Source of the DNA: an uncultured Thermoleophilia bacterium
Lineage (GTDB): Bacteria; Actinomycetota; Thermoleophilia; UBA2241
Assembly (NCBI GenBank): GCA_903921965.1
Contig: CAIXSE010000717.1
Coordinates: 1 to 5,581, forward strand
DNA: 5,581 nt
Direction: 5' to 3'
Shown: positions 1-5,581 of the stretch, in pieces
Layout of the letters: each line of letters opens with the position of its first letter
How positions within the stretch are numbered: the stretch's first letter is position 1
Position numbers and translations under genes: made by a program
The notes under the pieces: model-generated
The model's database searches: none
What the model was told of the DNA's origin: nothing
What the model saw: the letters and a program-made list of their open reading frames with translations, nothing else

Positions 1-1502
1 AACGGCACGCCGGCCGTGCGCCGCTCGGCCGCGGCCAGCCGCGAGCGCGAGACCACGGCGAGCCCGAGCCCGTAGAGGATCCACAGCGGCGCGAAGCTCA
101 CCGAGCTGCTCGGCCCCACGGCGCCCACCGTCCAGCCGAGCAGGGCGAGCACGGTGCCGCTGGCGAGGTACCGCGTGAGCTGGTCGGGGTCGCCGCGCGC
201 GATGGGCCACAGCGCCAGCACCAGCATGACGAAGAACACGAGGTGCAGGGCGAAGCCGATGATGCCGCCGTCGGCGTACGTCTCGAGCCACCAGTCGTGG
301 AGGTTGGAGATGCCGAGCGCCGTGGTCCCGGACGAGATGATGACCTCGGCCTGGCCGGGGCCGGCCCCCACGAGGAAGGTGCCGCCGGCGATCTCGAAGC
401 CGCGGCTCGTGAGGCTGGTCCGGATCTCGCCCGAGCCCTTGCCGGCCTGCGCCTGGCTGAGCAGCGATTCGAGGCGGAACTGGCGCAGCATGTCGCTGCT
501 CGAGTTGTTGAACAGCAGATACGCGCCGGCCACGACGATGAGCACGGCCACGGCGGCGCCGATGATCTTGCCGGTGCGCGCCGAGAGCCGCGCCTTGAGG
601 TGCCAGAACAGCACGACCGCGGCGAGCGTCGAGATGCCGGCCGCCACGAGGCTCGAGCGCGAGCCGGTGCGCACGAACGCCGCGCCGCCCAGGGCGATGA
701 GGAACAGGTCGAGCAGCAGCCAGCGCGCCTTCCGCGTGAAGAAGAAGGCGCACAGCATGAACGGCCAGCAGAACGCGAGGTACGTGGCGAGGTCGTTCTG
801 GTTCACGAACACGCTGGTGACGGCGTAGGTCTGCGAGGTGACGGCGGTGATGAGGCGCGAGGTCGGCAGGCGCACGCCGAAGCGCGCCTCGAGCATGCTG
901 AAGCCGGCCACGAAGAGGTAGGCGAGCACCAGGAAGCCGCCGAGCCACAGCAGGCTGCGGCGGCTCGCCCCGCACGCCGCCGTGGCGAGCAGGAGCGCCA
1001 TCATCGTGAACACGATGGCGAGGTAGTCGAAGGCGGCGGCCTTGTCGGCCGACCAGGCCACGGCGATCAGAAGCCAGAGGAACCAGAGCACGATGGGCAG
1101 GGCGACGTCCTGCGCCGCGAACGGCAGCGGCTTGCGGCGCACGATCAGGTACGTCACGCCGAGTGCGACGATGCCGCCCAGGACGAGGCGGAAGAGGAAC
1201 AGCTGGGGCGCGGCCGGGAGCGCGAACGACGGGCCGAGCAGGGCCGCGGCCGGCAGCACGACCAGGCCCGCGACGAGCACGGAGCTCACGTGCAGCCGCG
1301 CCAGGCGGCGGCGGGCGAGCAGGACGAAGGCGACCGCGGCGACGGCGACGAGCAGCCCGAGCGCCGGCAGCGGCTTGCGCACGAGCGCCGCGGCCAGGAG
1401 GACGGTGAGCAGGACGCCGCCGCCGATCGCGAGGACGTCGCCGCGCGCGAAACGGGTCTTCGCCGGAGCGGGGGCCGCGGCTGGTCCGGCGTGGGAGTTC
1501 AT
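1..1502 (-). CDS. O-antigen ligase / polymerase family membrane protein (Wzy_C type), 3' end cut by window edge
   Basis: An open frame starts at the ATG at 1502-1500 and reads 500 codons with no stop to the left edge, so the C-terminus is missing, probably only by a little because the last residues already look like a charged cytoplasmic tail (SRSRLAAAERRTAGVP). Seen: a short polar N-terminus (MNSHAGPAAAPAPAKTRFAR), then many hydrophobic segments. NQND lies at residues 234-237, RTGSRSS at 278-284, a long polar loop at about 325-400 ending in GAGPGQ (379-384), and HDWWLETYADGG from His402, followed by more membrane segments. Known of the family: the TGSR-type motif after a helix, a large periplasmic loop and a conserved His near its end are typical of Wzy polymerases and WaaL-type ligases, which act on undecaprenyl-PP-linked glycans at the periplasmic face of the inner membrane. 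Polymerase versus ligase cannot be decided from sequence. It follows the glycosyltransferase stop by 9 bases, so it is probably co-transcribed. No good Shine-Dalgarno precedes the ATG. Confidence 0.88.
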   Translation of the reverse strand, partial: MNSHAGPAAAPAPAKTRFARGDVLAIGGGVLLTVLLAAALVRKPLPALGLLVAVAAVAFVLLARRRLARLHVSSVLVAGLVVLPAAALLGPSFALPAAPQLFLFRLVLGGIVALGVTYLIVRRKPLPFAAQDVALPIVLWFLWLLIAVAWSADKAAAFDYLAIVFTMMALLLATAACGASRRSLLWLGGFLVLAYLFVAGFSMLEARFGVRLPTSRLITAVTSQTYAVTSVFVNQNDLATYLAFCWPFMLCAFFFTRKARWLLLDLFLIALGGAAFVRTGSRSSLVAAGISTLAAVVLFWHLKARLSARTGKIIGAAVAVLIVVAGAYLLFNNSSSDMLRQFRLESLLSQAQAGKGSGEIRTSLTSRGFEIAGGTFLVGAGPGQAEVIISSGTTALGISNLHDWWLETYADGGIIGFALHLVFFVMLVLALWPIARGDPDQLTRYLASGTVLALLGWTVGAVGPSSSVSFAPLWILYGLGLAVVSRSRLAAAERRTAGVP

Positions 1503-1508
1503 GGACGG

Positions 1509-1514
1509 ATTCTA
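1509..1514 (-). promoter_or_regulatory. Possible -10 box (TAGAAT) before the ligase/polymerase gene
   Basis: The glycosyltransferase TAG stop forms the first three bases of TAGAAT, which ends six bases before the ATG at 1502. That spacing matches the TANNNT box seen just upstream of leaderless genes in some bacteria. There is no good -35 and no Shine-Dalgarno. It may be chance, because the gene could simply be read through from the glycosyltransferase. Confidence 0.22.
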
Positions 1515-2720
1515 CCGCGCGTGGCGGGCGCCGGTCCCGGGCAGGCCGTCCAGGATGCCGGCCAGCTCGTGGGTGAGGCGGCCCAGCTCGTAGCGCTGCA
1601 GGGCCGTCTGGTCGGCGACGGGCGCCGAGCCGTCGCGCGCCGCCCGCACGAAGGCCGCCAGCGGCTCGCTCATCGGGTCGTCGGGCAGCACGCACGTGCC
1701 GCCGCCGACCTCGTCGAACAGTGCTCGGGCGGCGGAGCCGGCCGGCGAGATGGCGAAGACCGGCCGGCCGGCCTGCAGGTACTCGAAGACCTTACTGGAC
1801 ATGGCCTCGGGCTTGCGGCCGTTCACGAGGAGCAGGCCGCGCGCCGCGCGCTGGTATCCGAGGGCGCGGCCGTGCGGCACGAAGGGCTCGACACGGACGC
1901 GCTCGCCGAGGCCCAGCCGGTCGGCGTCGGGCCGCACGCGGCTCTCGTCGACGCCGACGAACAGCGCCTTCACGTCGGGCGGCTGTGCCGCGAGCGCCGT
2001 GAGGAACGCCGTGACCTGCTGCTCGCGCCCGTACAGCCGCCCGGTGTGCACGATCCAGAAGCCCTCGCCGAGCGCGACGTCGTCGGCTCGCTCGGCGAGG
2101 TCGAACCCGTTGGGCAGCACGTGCGCGCGGCCCTGCAGCCAGGGGTGCCGCGCCACGAGGTCGTCCACGATCGGCCGGTTCACCGCCGTCACGGCGGCGG
2201 CGTGACGCAGCGCCCACGCCTCGAGGCGGCGGTGAGCCTCCCGGTGCGCCGCCGTCGGGTACTTCCTGAACATGTAGGTCGACCAGGGGTCGCGGTAGTC
2301 GGCCAGCCAGGGCAGGCCCGTCTGCCGCGACAGCAGAGCGGCCGTGAGGTGCACCGAGGGCCGCGGCGAGCTCGAGAAGATGACGTCGCAGCGCTCGCCT
2401 CGGCCCTGCTCTTCGCGCAGCAGCTCGCGGCCCTTCCAGGCGGCCGGCGCGACCCAGCCGAAGTACGGGTCGGGCACCGCGACCCAGCTGTTCACCCGCG
2501 TCGCGCGCCTGCCGCCGCCGAGCAGCCGCTTCGGCCACGGCACCGGCACGCGGACCACGCGCACGCCGGGCGGCTCTGCCGCCGGCCCGGCCGCTTTCGG
2601 CGCCAGCACCGTCGCCTGCCAGCCTTCGTCCGGCAGGTGGCGCAGGAAGCGGACGACGCGCGTCGTCCCCGCGCTCGCCATGGGCGGGTACGGGTTGGCG
2701 ATCACGAGGAGTCGTGGCAT
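1512..2720 (-). CDS. Glycosyltransferase, family 4-like (GT-B fold), 402 aa
   Basis: Complete gene; a typical length for a GT-B glycosyltransferase. It probably transfers a sugar from a nucleotide-sugar donor to a growing lipid-linked glycan at the cytoplasmic face of the membrane. Seen: an N-terminal Rossmann-like start, LLVIANPYPPMASAGTTR (residues 4-21), with the glycine-containing loop usual in this family; SSSPRPS at 116-122 and DYRDPW at 141-146, both typical of the acceptor domain in GT4-like enzymes; LPNGFD at 202-207 at the domain junction; then VHTGRLYGRE opening the donor domain. Glu305 and Glu313 form an E-x7-E arrangement within PEAMSSKVFEYLQAGRP, the donor-binding signature of GT4-type retaining enzymes. 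There is no signal peptide or membrane segment. The ATG at 2720 is supported by GGAGG at 2725-2729, four bases upstream. The TAG stop lies 9 bases before the next gene. Donor and acceptor cannot be named. Confidence 0.93.
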   Translation of the reverse strand: MPRLLVIANPYPPMASAGTTRVVRFLRHLPDEGWQATVLAPKAAGPAAEPPGVRVVRVPVPWPKRLLGGGRRATRVNSWVAVPDPYFGWVAPAAWKGRELLREEQGRGERCDVIFSSSPRPSVHLTAALLSRQTGLPWLADYRDPWSTYMFRKYPTAAHREAHRRLEAWALRHAAAVTAVNRPIVDDLVARHPWLQGRAHVLPNGFDLAERADDVALGEGFWIVHTGRLYGREQQVTAFLTALAAQPPDVKALFVGVDESRVRPDADRLGLGERVRVEPFVPHGRALGYQRAARGLLLVNGRKPEAMSSKVFEYLQAGRPVFAISPAGSAARALFDEVGGGTCVLPDDPMSEPLAAFVRAARDGSAPVADQTALQRYELGRLTHELAGILDGLPGTGARHAR

Positions 2721-2811
2721 CAGGCCTCCGCTGGAGGTGTGGAGCCCGGCGCGGCGTCGCGCGGCACGTCCGGCCGCGCCGCCTTGGGAGCTGTCGCCCG
2801 GGCCGGCCCCG
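2721..2811 (-). other. 91-base intergenic gap with competing inverted repeats
   Basis: This is the gap between the SGNH-like gene and the glycosyltransferase. GCGCGGC (2759-2765) can pair with GCCGCGC (2773-2779) across a 7-base loop. Alternatively CGGCGCGGC (2747-2755) can pair with GCCGCGCCG (2773-2781), a 9-bp stem; the two share the 2773-2781 arm and exclude each other. No run of T follows in either direction, so it is not a classical intrinsic terminator. No small gene is evident. GC-rich DNA produces such repeats often, so function is uncertain. Confidence 0.35.
2725..2729 (-). promoter_or_regulatory. Ribosome binding site of the glycosyltransferase, inside a small hairpin
   Basis: The minus strand reads CCTCC-AGC-GGAGG-CCTG-ATG. 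GGAGG is a perfect Shine-Dalgarno core four bases before the ATG, a little closer than usual. CCTCC at 2733-2737 is its exact complement, so a 5-bp stem with a 3-base loop could hide the site. This is the only strong Shine-Dalgarno before any visible start in the window. Confidence 0.6.
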
Positions 2812-3852
2812 TCAGTGTCGCACGCCGGCCGGCAGGCCGAACGCCTCAGGTGCGCGGGCGACGACCGCGTCCACCAGCTTCCGCGCGTTGGAGCGCTTGA
2901 AGTGGAACCCGTCGTAGAACGCGTCCGGGTCGCCGCCGATGCTGGAGAGCTTGCTGAAGTCGAGGAGGCTGAACCCGTACTTCGCCTGCTGGCGCCGCAG
3001 GTAGGCCACGACCTCGCTGTGACGCCGGCCCCAGCCGGCGTCCTTGACGGCGGCGAGCAGCTTCGGGTGGAGCGGTGTGAGCACGATGACCTGCTGCGTG
3101 CCCATCTCGTCGAGCAGGGCGAGCGTCTTCTCGAAGTACTCCGTGGAACGCGGGAACAGCGCCGGGCTCGTGGTCGCGTACCGCTCGAGCGCCTGGTCGA
3201 TGGAGCCCGCGAGCGCGTGCTTGAGGGTGCGGCCCTTCTCGACGGCGATGTCGTAGCGGTTCCGCAGCACCACGCCGTCGGGGCCGTACGTGGTGAGGGC
3301 GAGGTCGGTGCCCTCGGGCAGCTCGGCCTCGGTCTGCGGCAGCTTCTTCTTCTCGGCGGCGATGAGGCCGGAGGGGAACCAGTGGCTCAGGCGTTCGTCC
3401 TGCACCAGCCCCGGCGAGAGGCCTTGCTCGCGGAACGCTTCGACGTGGAGCAGCCACACCACCTGGATCGGCGTCCCCGGATCCTGGTCGTGAAGGAGGT
3501 TCACGAACGCCCAGGCGTCCTCCGGGCGGCCGTTCTGGAACGACAGGTTGAAGCCCGGGAGCCCGGTGAGCTTCTCGAACCGGGCGGGTTCGACGCGGGA
3601 TGCCCGCGACCCGCCGAAGACGAGCAGGCGAGGCGTGTCCTCGCGCTTGTCGAGCATCCTGAGCTTGACGGCGCGGTCGGTGAGCACGAACGGGGTGCGC
3701 TGCTTCTGGATGAACAGCTGGAACGGCCGCGACACGGCGACGCCGGCGGTGATGCCGAGGATGAGGACGGCGAAGACGAGCAGACCGCCTGCCGGTGAGC
3801 GTCTGAGCCGGCGCCGTCCCCGGGCGCGGCCGTTGTCCCTGTCCTGACTCAT
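2812..3852 (-). CDS. Membrane-anchored SGNH/GDSL hydrolase-like protein, possible glycan acyl-modifying enzyme
   Basis: 346 residues from the ATG at 3852. Seen: a basic N-terminus (residues 1-20, rich in Arg), one hydrophobic helix at about 22-40 (GGLLVFAVLILGITAGVAV), then a soluble domain that should face the periplasm. LLVFGGSRASRVEP (76-89) matches the strand and nucleophile block of SGNH-fold proteins, with Ser82 as candidate nucleophile and Gly where GDSL enzymes have Asp. FNLSFQNGRPED (101-112) resembles the second block with its Gly. VIVLTPLHP precedes the C-terminal part, and YDGFHFKRSNA contains Asp314-x-x-His317, the usual SGNH catalytic Asp/His pair. No clear GxND block is visible. 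Known: related membrane-bound SGNH proteins (the AlgJ/AlgX and DltD-like groups) move or remove acyl groups on cell-surface polymers. Inferred: it decorates or edits the polysaccharide made by this cluster. The start is uncertain: in-frame ATGs also lie at 3864 and at 3987, the latter overlapping the flippase stop. None has a good Shine-Dalgarno. Confidence 0.8.
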   Translation of the reverse strand: MSQDRDNGRARGRRRLRRSPAGGLLVFAVLILGITAGVAVSRPFQLFIQKQRTPFVLTDRAVKLRMLDKREDTPRLLVFGGSRASRVEPARFEKLTGLPGFNLSFQNGRPEDAWAFVNLLHDQDPGTPIQVVWLLHVEAFREQGLSPGLVQDERLSHWFPSGLIAAEKKKLPQTEAELPEGTDLALTTYGPDGVVLRNRYDIAVEKGRTLKHALAGSIDQALERYATTSPALFPRSTEYFEKTLALLDEMGTQQVIVLTPLHPKLLAAVKDAGWGRRHSEVVAYLRRQQAKYGFSLLDFSKLSSIGGDPDAFYDGFHFKRSNARKLVDAVVARAPEAFGLPAGVRH

Positions 3853-3862
3853 GGCCGTGGGC

Positions 3863-3868
3863 ATTCTA
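3863..3868 (-). promoter_or_regulatory. Possible -10 box (TAGAAT) before the SGNH-like gene
   Basis: TAGAAT on the minus strand differs from TATAAT at one base and lies 10 bases before the ATG at 3852. It stands in one of the least GC-rich patches of the gap (GATAGTAGAATG). No convincing -35 element is visible. Transcription from here would leave only a few bases of leader and would favour the 3852 start over 3864 and 3987. Confidence 0.25.
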
Positions 3869-3912
3869 CTATCGCTGCGGGCCGGCGTGCTGCCGCCCGC
3901 AACGTGACCTTC

Positions 3913-3972
3913 GGCCGCGCCGCGCTCGTTCCTGCCCGCCGCGGCGCCGGCCGCGCCCGTCCCGTTCCTGCC
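3913..3972 (-). repeat. Imperfect direct repeat with 36-base period
   Basis: Two 24-base copies lie at 3913-3936 and 3949-3972. The first 9 bases (ggccgcgcc) and last 10 (cgttcctgcc) are identical, and the middle 5 differ. The 12 bases between them hold a perfect palindrome, CGCCGCGGCG (3937-3946). Since 36 is a multiple of three, in the SGNH-like frame the copies read as GRNGTGAAG and GRNERGAAE, 12 residues apart. Confidence 0.6.
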
Positions 3973-3983
3973 GCGCCGCGTCC

Positions 3984-5581
3984 TCATACCTGCGTGCTGC
4001 CGCCCTCGGCGATGTCCACTTCGGCCTCGAGCTCGGTCTCCTCCTCCTCGGCCTCGAGGTCGTCGGCCGAGAGCACGTCCGGGTCCCCGTGAACGGCGGC
4101 GGCCTCCCCGGCGGCGGCATCCCCGGCTGCGGCCACTCCGGCGCCGCCCTCCCCGGCGGCGAGCGCCGGCGCCGGGGCGGCCTCCCGGCGACTCCCCCCG
4201 CGCTTCAGGAGCCCGGCGATCTTCCGGCGTTCCGACGCCGTGAAGAAGCGCGTGACCCACAGTGTCAGCGGGAACAGCACGAGCGCCGGGGTCATCGCCA
4301 GCGTGCCCACGACGAGCTCGCCCAGCGGCTGGTACACGGTGACCCCCATCGCCCTGCCGATCGCCCAGCCGGCGCCCAGCGTGAGCGCCGTCGCGCCGGC
4401 GATCGTGACCAGCCGCCGCCACTCGTAGGGTACCGGGTAGTAGCGGTTCGAGACGAAGTAGACGAGCACCGCGAGGATCCCGAAGCCGATCGTCGTCGTC
4501 CACGCCGCCGCCCACATCCCGTACTCCGGCACCAGCAGGAAGTTCAGGCCGATGTTCACGCCAGAGGCGATGAGCGTGATGAACGGGATCAGGCGGTTCT
4601 TCTTGGCCACGTTCGCGCCGATCCAGAAGATGAAGTACAGGTTGTAGAGCGCGACCGAGAGCGTGAGGACGAACGTCGTCGGTCCCACCGACCAGAACTT
4701 CTGGTTGAGCAGCACGTGGATCACCAGGGGCAGGTAGAGGCCGACCAGCACCAGCAGGATGCCGTTGAACGCCATGAAGTACGTGGACGACCGCGCCACC
4801 ATGTGCTTGTGTTTCTCCGTATCGTGCAGCTTGGCGTAGTGCCACTGCGGCCACGCCATGCGGAACGCCATCCCGACGATGTAGAGCGGCTGCGACAGCG
4901 AGTTGGCGACCGTGTACAGGCCGACCACGGCGATGCTCTGGTAGTGCAGCAGGAAGAAGCGGTCGCTGAGCTTCAGGAAGAAGAACGAGATGGCGGTGAA
5001 CATGGCCGGGATCGCGAACCCCAGCATGGAGCGCATCAGCGCGCGGTCCCAGAGAAAGCGCAGGCGGGGGACGTAGAAGGGCAGGGCGGCGAGGTTGAGG
5101 ATGACCGCCGTGACGAGGTTGGCGCCGAGGTACCCGGCGGGGCCCCAGTGGAAGACGGCGAGGAACACGACGGCCATGGGCACCTGGATGAGCACCCGGG
5201 CGATGGTGAACGAGGTGAACGTCCACGGCCGGTGCTCGAGGCGCATCAGCGTGAACGGCAGGTCGCTGAGGTTGGTGAAGAACAGCGTGGCCACGCCGAT
5301 GTCGAAGTAGATCGCGTAGCCGCTGCCGTTCATGAGCAGGCTCGAGACCCACGGCATGAAGGCGATGAGCGCGCCGAGCAGCAGCGCCGGGTACAGGCAC
5401 TTCACGTAGAAGACGTGGGTGATCACGTCGCTGCGGTGCCTCGGGTCCTTGTCGTCGAAGTAGAAGCGCGTGAAGGCGACGTCGAAGCCGAGCGTGACGA
5501 ACACGTCGAGGAACGTGGTGACGGTGACGACCATGCCGACCACGCCGTAGTCCGCCTTGGTCATGAAGGCCGTGAACAGCG
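3984..5581 (-). CDS. Wzx-type polysaccharide flippase (MOP/MATE superfamily), 5' end cut by window edge
   Basis: This polytopic inner-membrane protein probably flips undecaprenyl-PP-linked oligosaccharides to the periplasmic face. The frame is open to the right edge. The first Met in view (5564) lies inside LFTAFMTKADYGVVGM, which matches the end of the first helix and the following loop of Wzx proteins (typically LTPxDYG), so the true start lies about 30-40 residues beyond the window. From that Met there are 526 residues. Seen: about 11-13 hydrophobic segments; charged cytoplasmic loops such as FYFDDKDPRHRSD and AKLHDTEKHKH; and the late block IPFITLIASGVNIGLNFLLVPEYGMWAAAW written here as IGLNFLLVPEYG plus AAAWTT, typical of Polysacc_synt proteins. 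After the last helix (about residue 445) comes KIAGLLKRGG, then a long Ala/Gly-rich and acidic tail (about 459-526) not usual in the family. Its TGA (3986-3984) overlaps a possible ATG of the next gene. Confidence 0.92.
   Translation of the reverse strand, partial: LFTAFMTKADYGVVGMVVTVTTFLDVFVTLGFDVAFTRFYFDDKDPRHRSDVITHVFYVKCLYPALLLGALIAFMPWVSSLLMNGSGYAIYFDIGVATLFFTNLSDLPFTLMRLEHRPWTFTSFTIARVLIQVPMAVVFLAVFHWGPAGYLGANLVTAVILNLAALPFYVPRLRFLWDRALMRSMLGFAIPAMFTAISFFFLKLSDRFFLLHYQSIAVVGLYTVANSLSQPLYIVGMAFRMAWPQWHYAKLHDTEKHKHMVARSSTYFMAFNGILLVLVGLYLPLVIHVLLNQKFWSVGPTTFVLTLSVALYNLYFIFWIGANVAKKNRLIPFITLIASGVNIGLNFLLVPEYGMWAAAWTTTIGFGILAVLVYFVSNRYYPVPYEWRRLVTIAGATALTLGAGWAIGRAMGVTVYQPLGELVVGTLAMTPALVLFPLTLWVTRFFTASERRKIAGLLKRGGSRREAAPAPALAAGEGGAGVAAAGDAAAGEAAAVHGDPDVLSADDLEAEEEETELEAEVDIAEGGSTQV
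4103..4161 (-). repeat. In-frame short repeats encoding AAG(E/D) units in the flippase tail
   Basis: The 14-base sequence cctccccggcggcg occurs exactly at 4103-4116 and 4148-4161, 45 bases (15 codons) apart, with a degenerate copy between them near 4119. In the flippase frame they encode AAGEG, AAGDA and AAGEA within a low-complexity Ala/Gly stretch. This looks like a slippage-prone linker before the acidic end of the protein. Confidence 0.55.

Larger units (their letters stand above)
3853..3983 (-). other. 131-base gap between flippase and SGNH-like gene, open in the downstream frame
   Basis: No independent gene is evident, but the SGNH-like frame stays open through the whole gap, up to an ATG at 3987-3985 that overlaps the flippase TGA as ATGA. 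Read that way the gap would encode an Arg/Gly/Ala-rich extension of 45 residues. The first 25 codons from 3987 all end in G or C, as coding DNA here does, while the part nearest 3852 is less biased. It is either a leader or part of the coding sequence. Confidence 0.4.

Noticed and set aside
154..828. Plus-strand open frame of 224 codons
   Set aside because: It is antisense to the ligase/polymerase gene, whose motifs and membrane helices fix the coding strand; no domain is visible in this frame.
1792..2538. Minus-strand open frame of 248 codons inside the glycosyltransferase
   Set aside because: It overlaps the glycosyltransferase in a different frame, is Arg/Ala-rich, and lacks the conserved motifs that the main frame has.
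243..2900. Plus-strand open frame of 885 codons
   Set aside because: It lies opposite two well-supported minus-strand genes, is dominated by Arg, Glu, Gln, His, Ala and Gly, and shows no domain or membrane pattern. Long antisense frames are expected in DNA with near-complete G/C at third positions.
2344..3798. Plus-strand open frame of 484 codons
   Set aside because: It is antisense to the glycosyltransferase and the SGNH-like gene, with a composition typical of antisense frames and no recognisable motif.
3937..3946. Palindrome CGCCGCGGCG as a terminator or operator
   Set aside because: It has no T-run, no loop room, and its composition is what a GC-rich gap gives by chance.
3869..4120. Small minus-strand open frame of 83 codons over the flippase tail
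   Set aside because: It is Pro/Arg-rich and out of frame with the flippase, which explains the region better, with its stop at 3984.
3853..5400. Upstream part of the long minus-strand frame that ends at 2812
   Set aside because: Most of it overlaps the flippase in another frame and reads as His/Arg/Pro/Ala-rich noise. Only the part from 3987 onward, or more likely from 3852, belongs to a real protein.

Overview
This is a GC-rich (by eye about two thirds or more G+C) bacterial segment in which everything convincing is read leftward, on the minus strand. Four genes sit head-to-tail and tightly packed: a partial Wzx-type flippase entering from the right edge (3984-5581), a membrane-anchored SGNH-hydrolase-like protein (2812-3852), a family-4-like glycosyltransferase (1512-2720), and an O-antigen ligase/polymerase-family membrane protein that leaves through the left edge (1-1502). 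There is no RNA gene, CRISPR array, insertion sequence or clear rho-independent terminator.

Together the genes look like part of a Wzx/Wzy-type surface-polysaccharide (O-antigen, capsule or exopolysaccharide) cluster. In this reading the glycosyltransferase adds a sugar to a lipid-linked oligosaccharide on the cytoplasmic face. The flippase moves the lipid-linked unit across the inner membrane, and the Wzy_C-type protein polymerises it or ligates it to an acceptor. The SGNH-like protein could add or remove an acyl group on the glycan outside the membrane. This role assignment comes from family and context; sugar, linkage and final polymer cannot be read from the window.

The host is probably a high-GC Gram-negative or related environmental bacterium. 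Codon third positions are almost always G or C, and Shine-Dalgarno sequences are weak or absent before two of the three visible starts. I cannot place it in a phylum.

Layout, in transcription order (right to left): flippase; a 131-base gap that is open in the next gene's frame and carries a 36-base-period direct repeat; SGNH-like gene; a 91-base GC-rich gap with competing inverted repeats and a Shine-Dalgarno sequence inside a small hairpin; glycosyltransferase; 9 bases; ligase/polymerase. The points most worth checking are the true start of the SGNH-like gene, the long acidic low-complexity tail of the flippase, and a TAGAAT box just before two starts that would fit leaderless or near-leaderless transcripts. 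I see no clearly new multi-gene system; the window reads as an ordinary polysaccharide cluster with a few unusual details.
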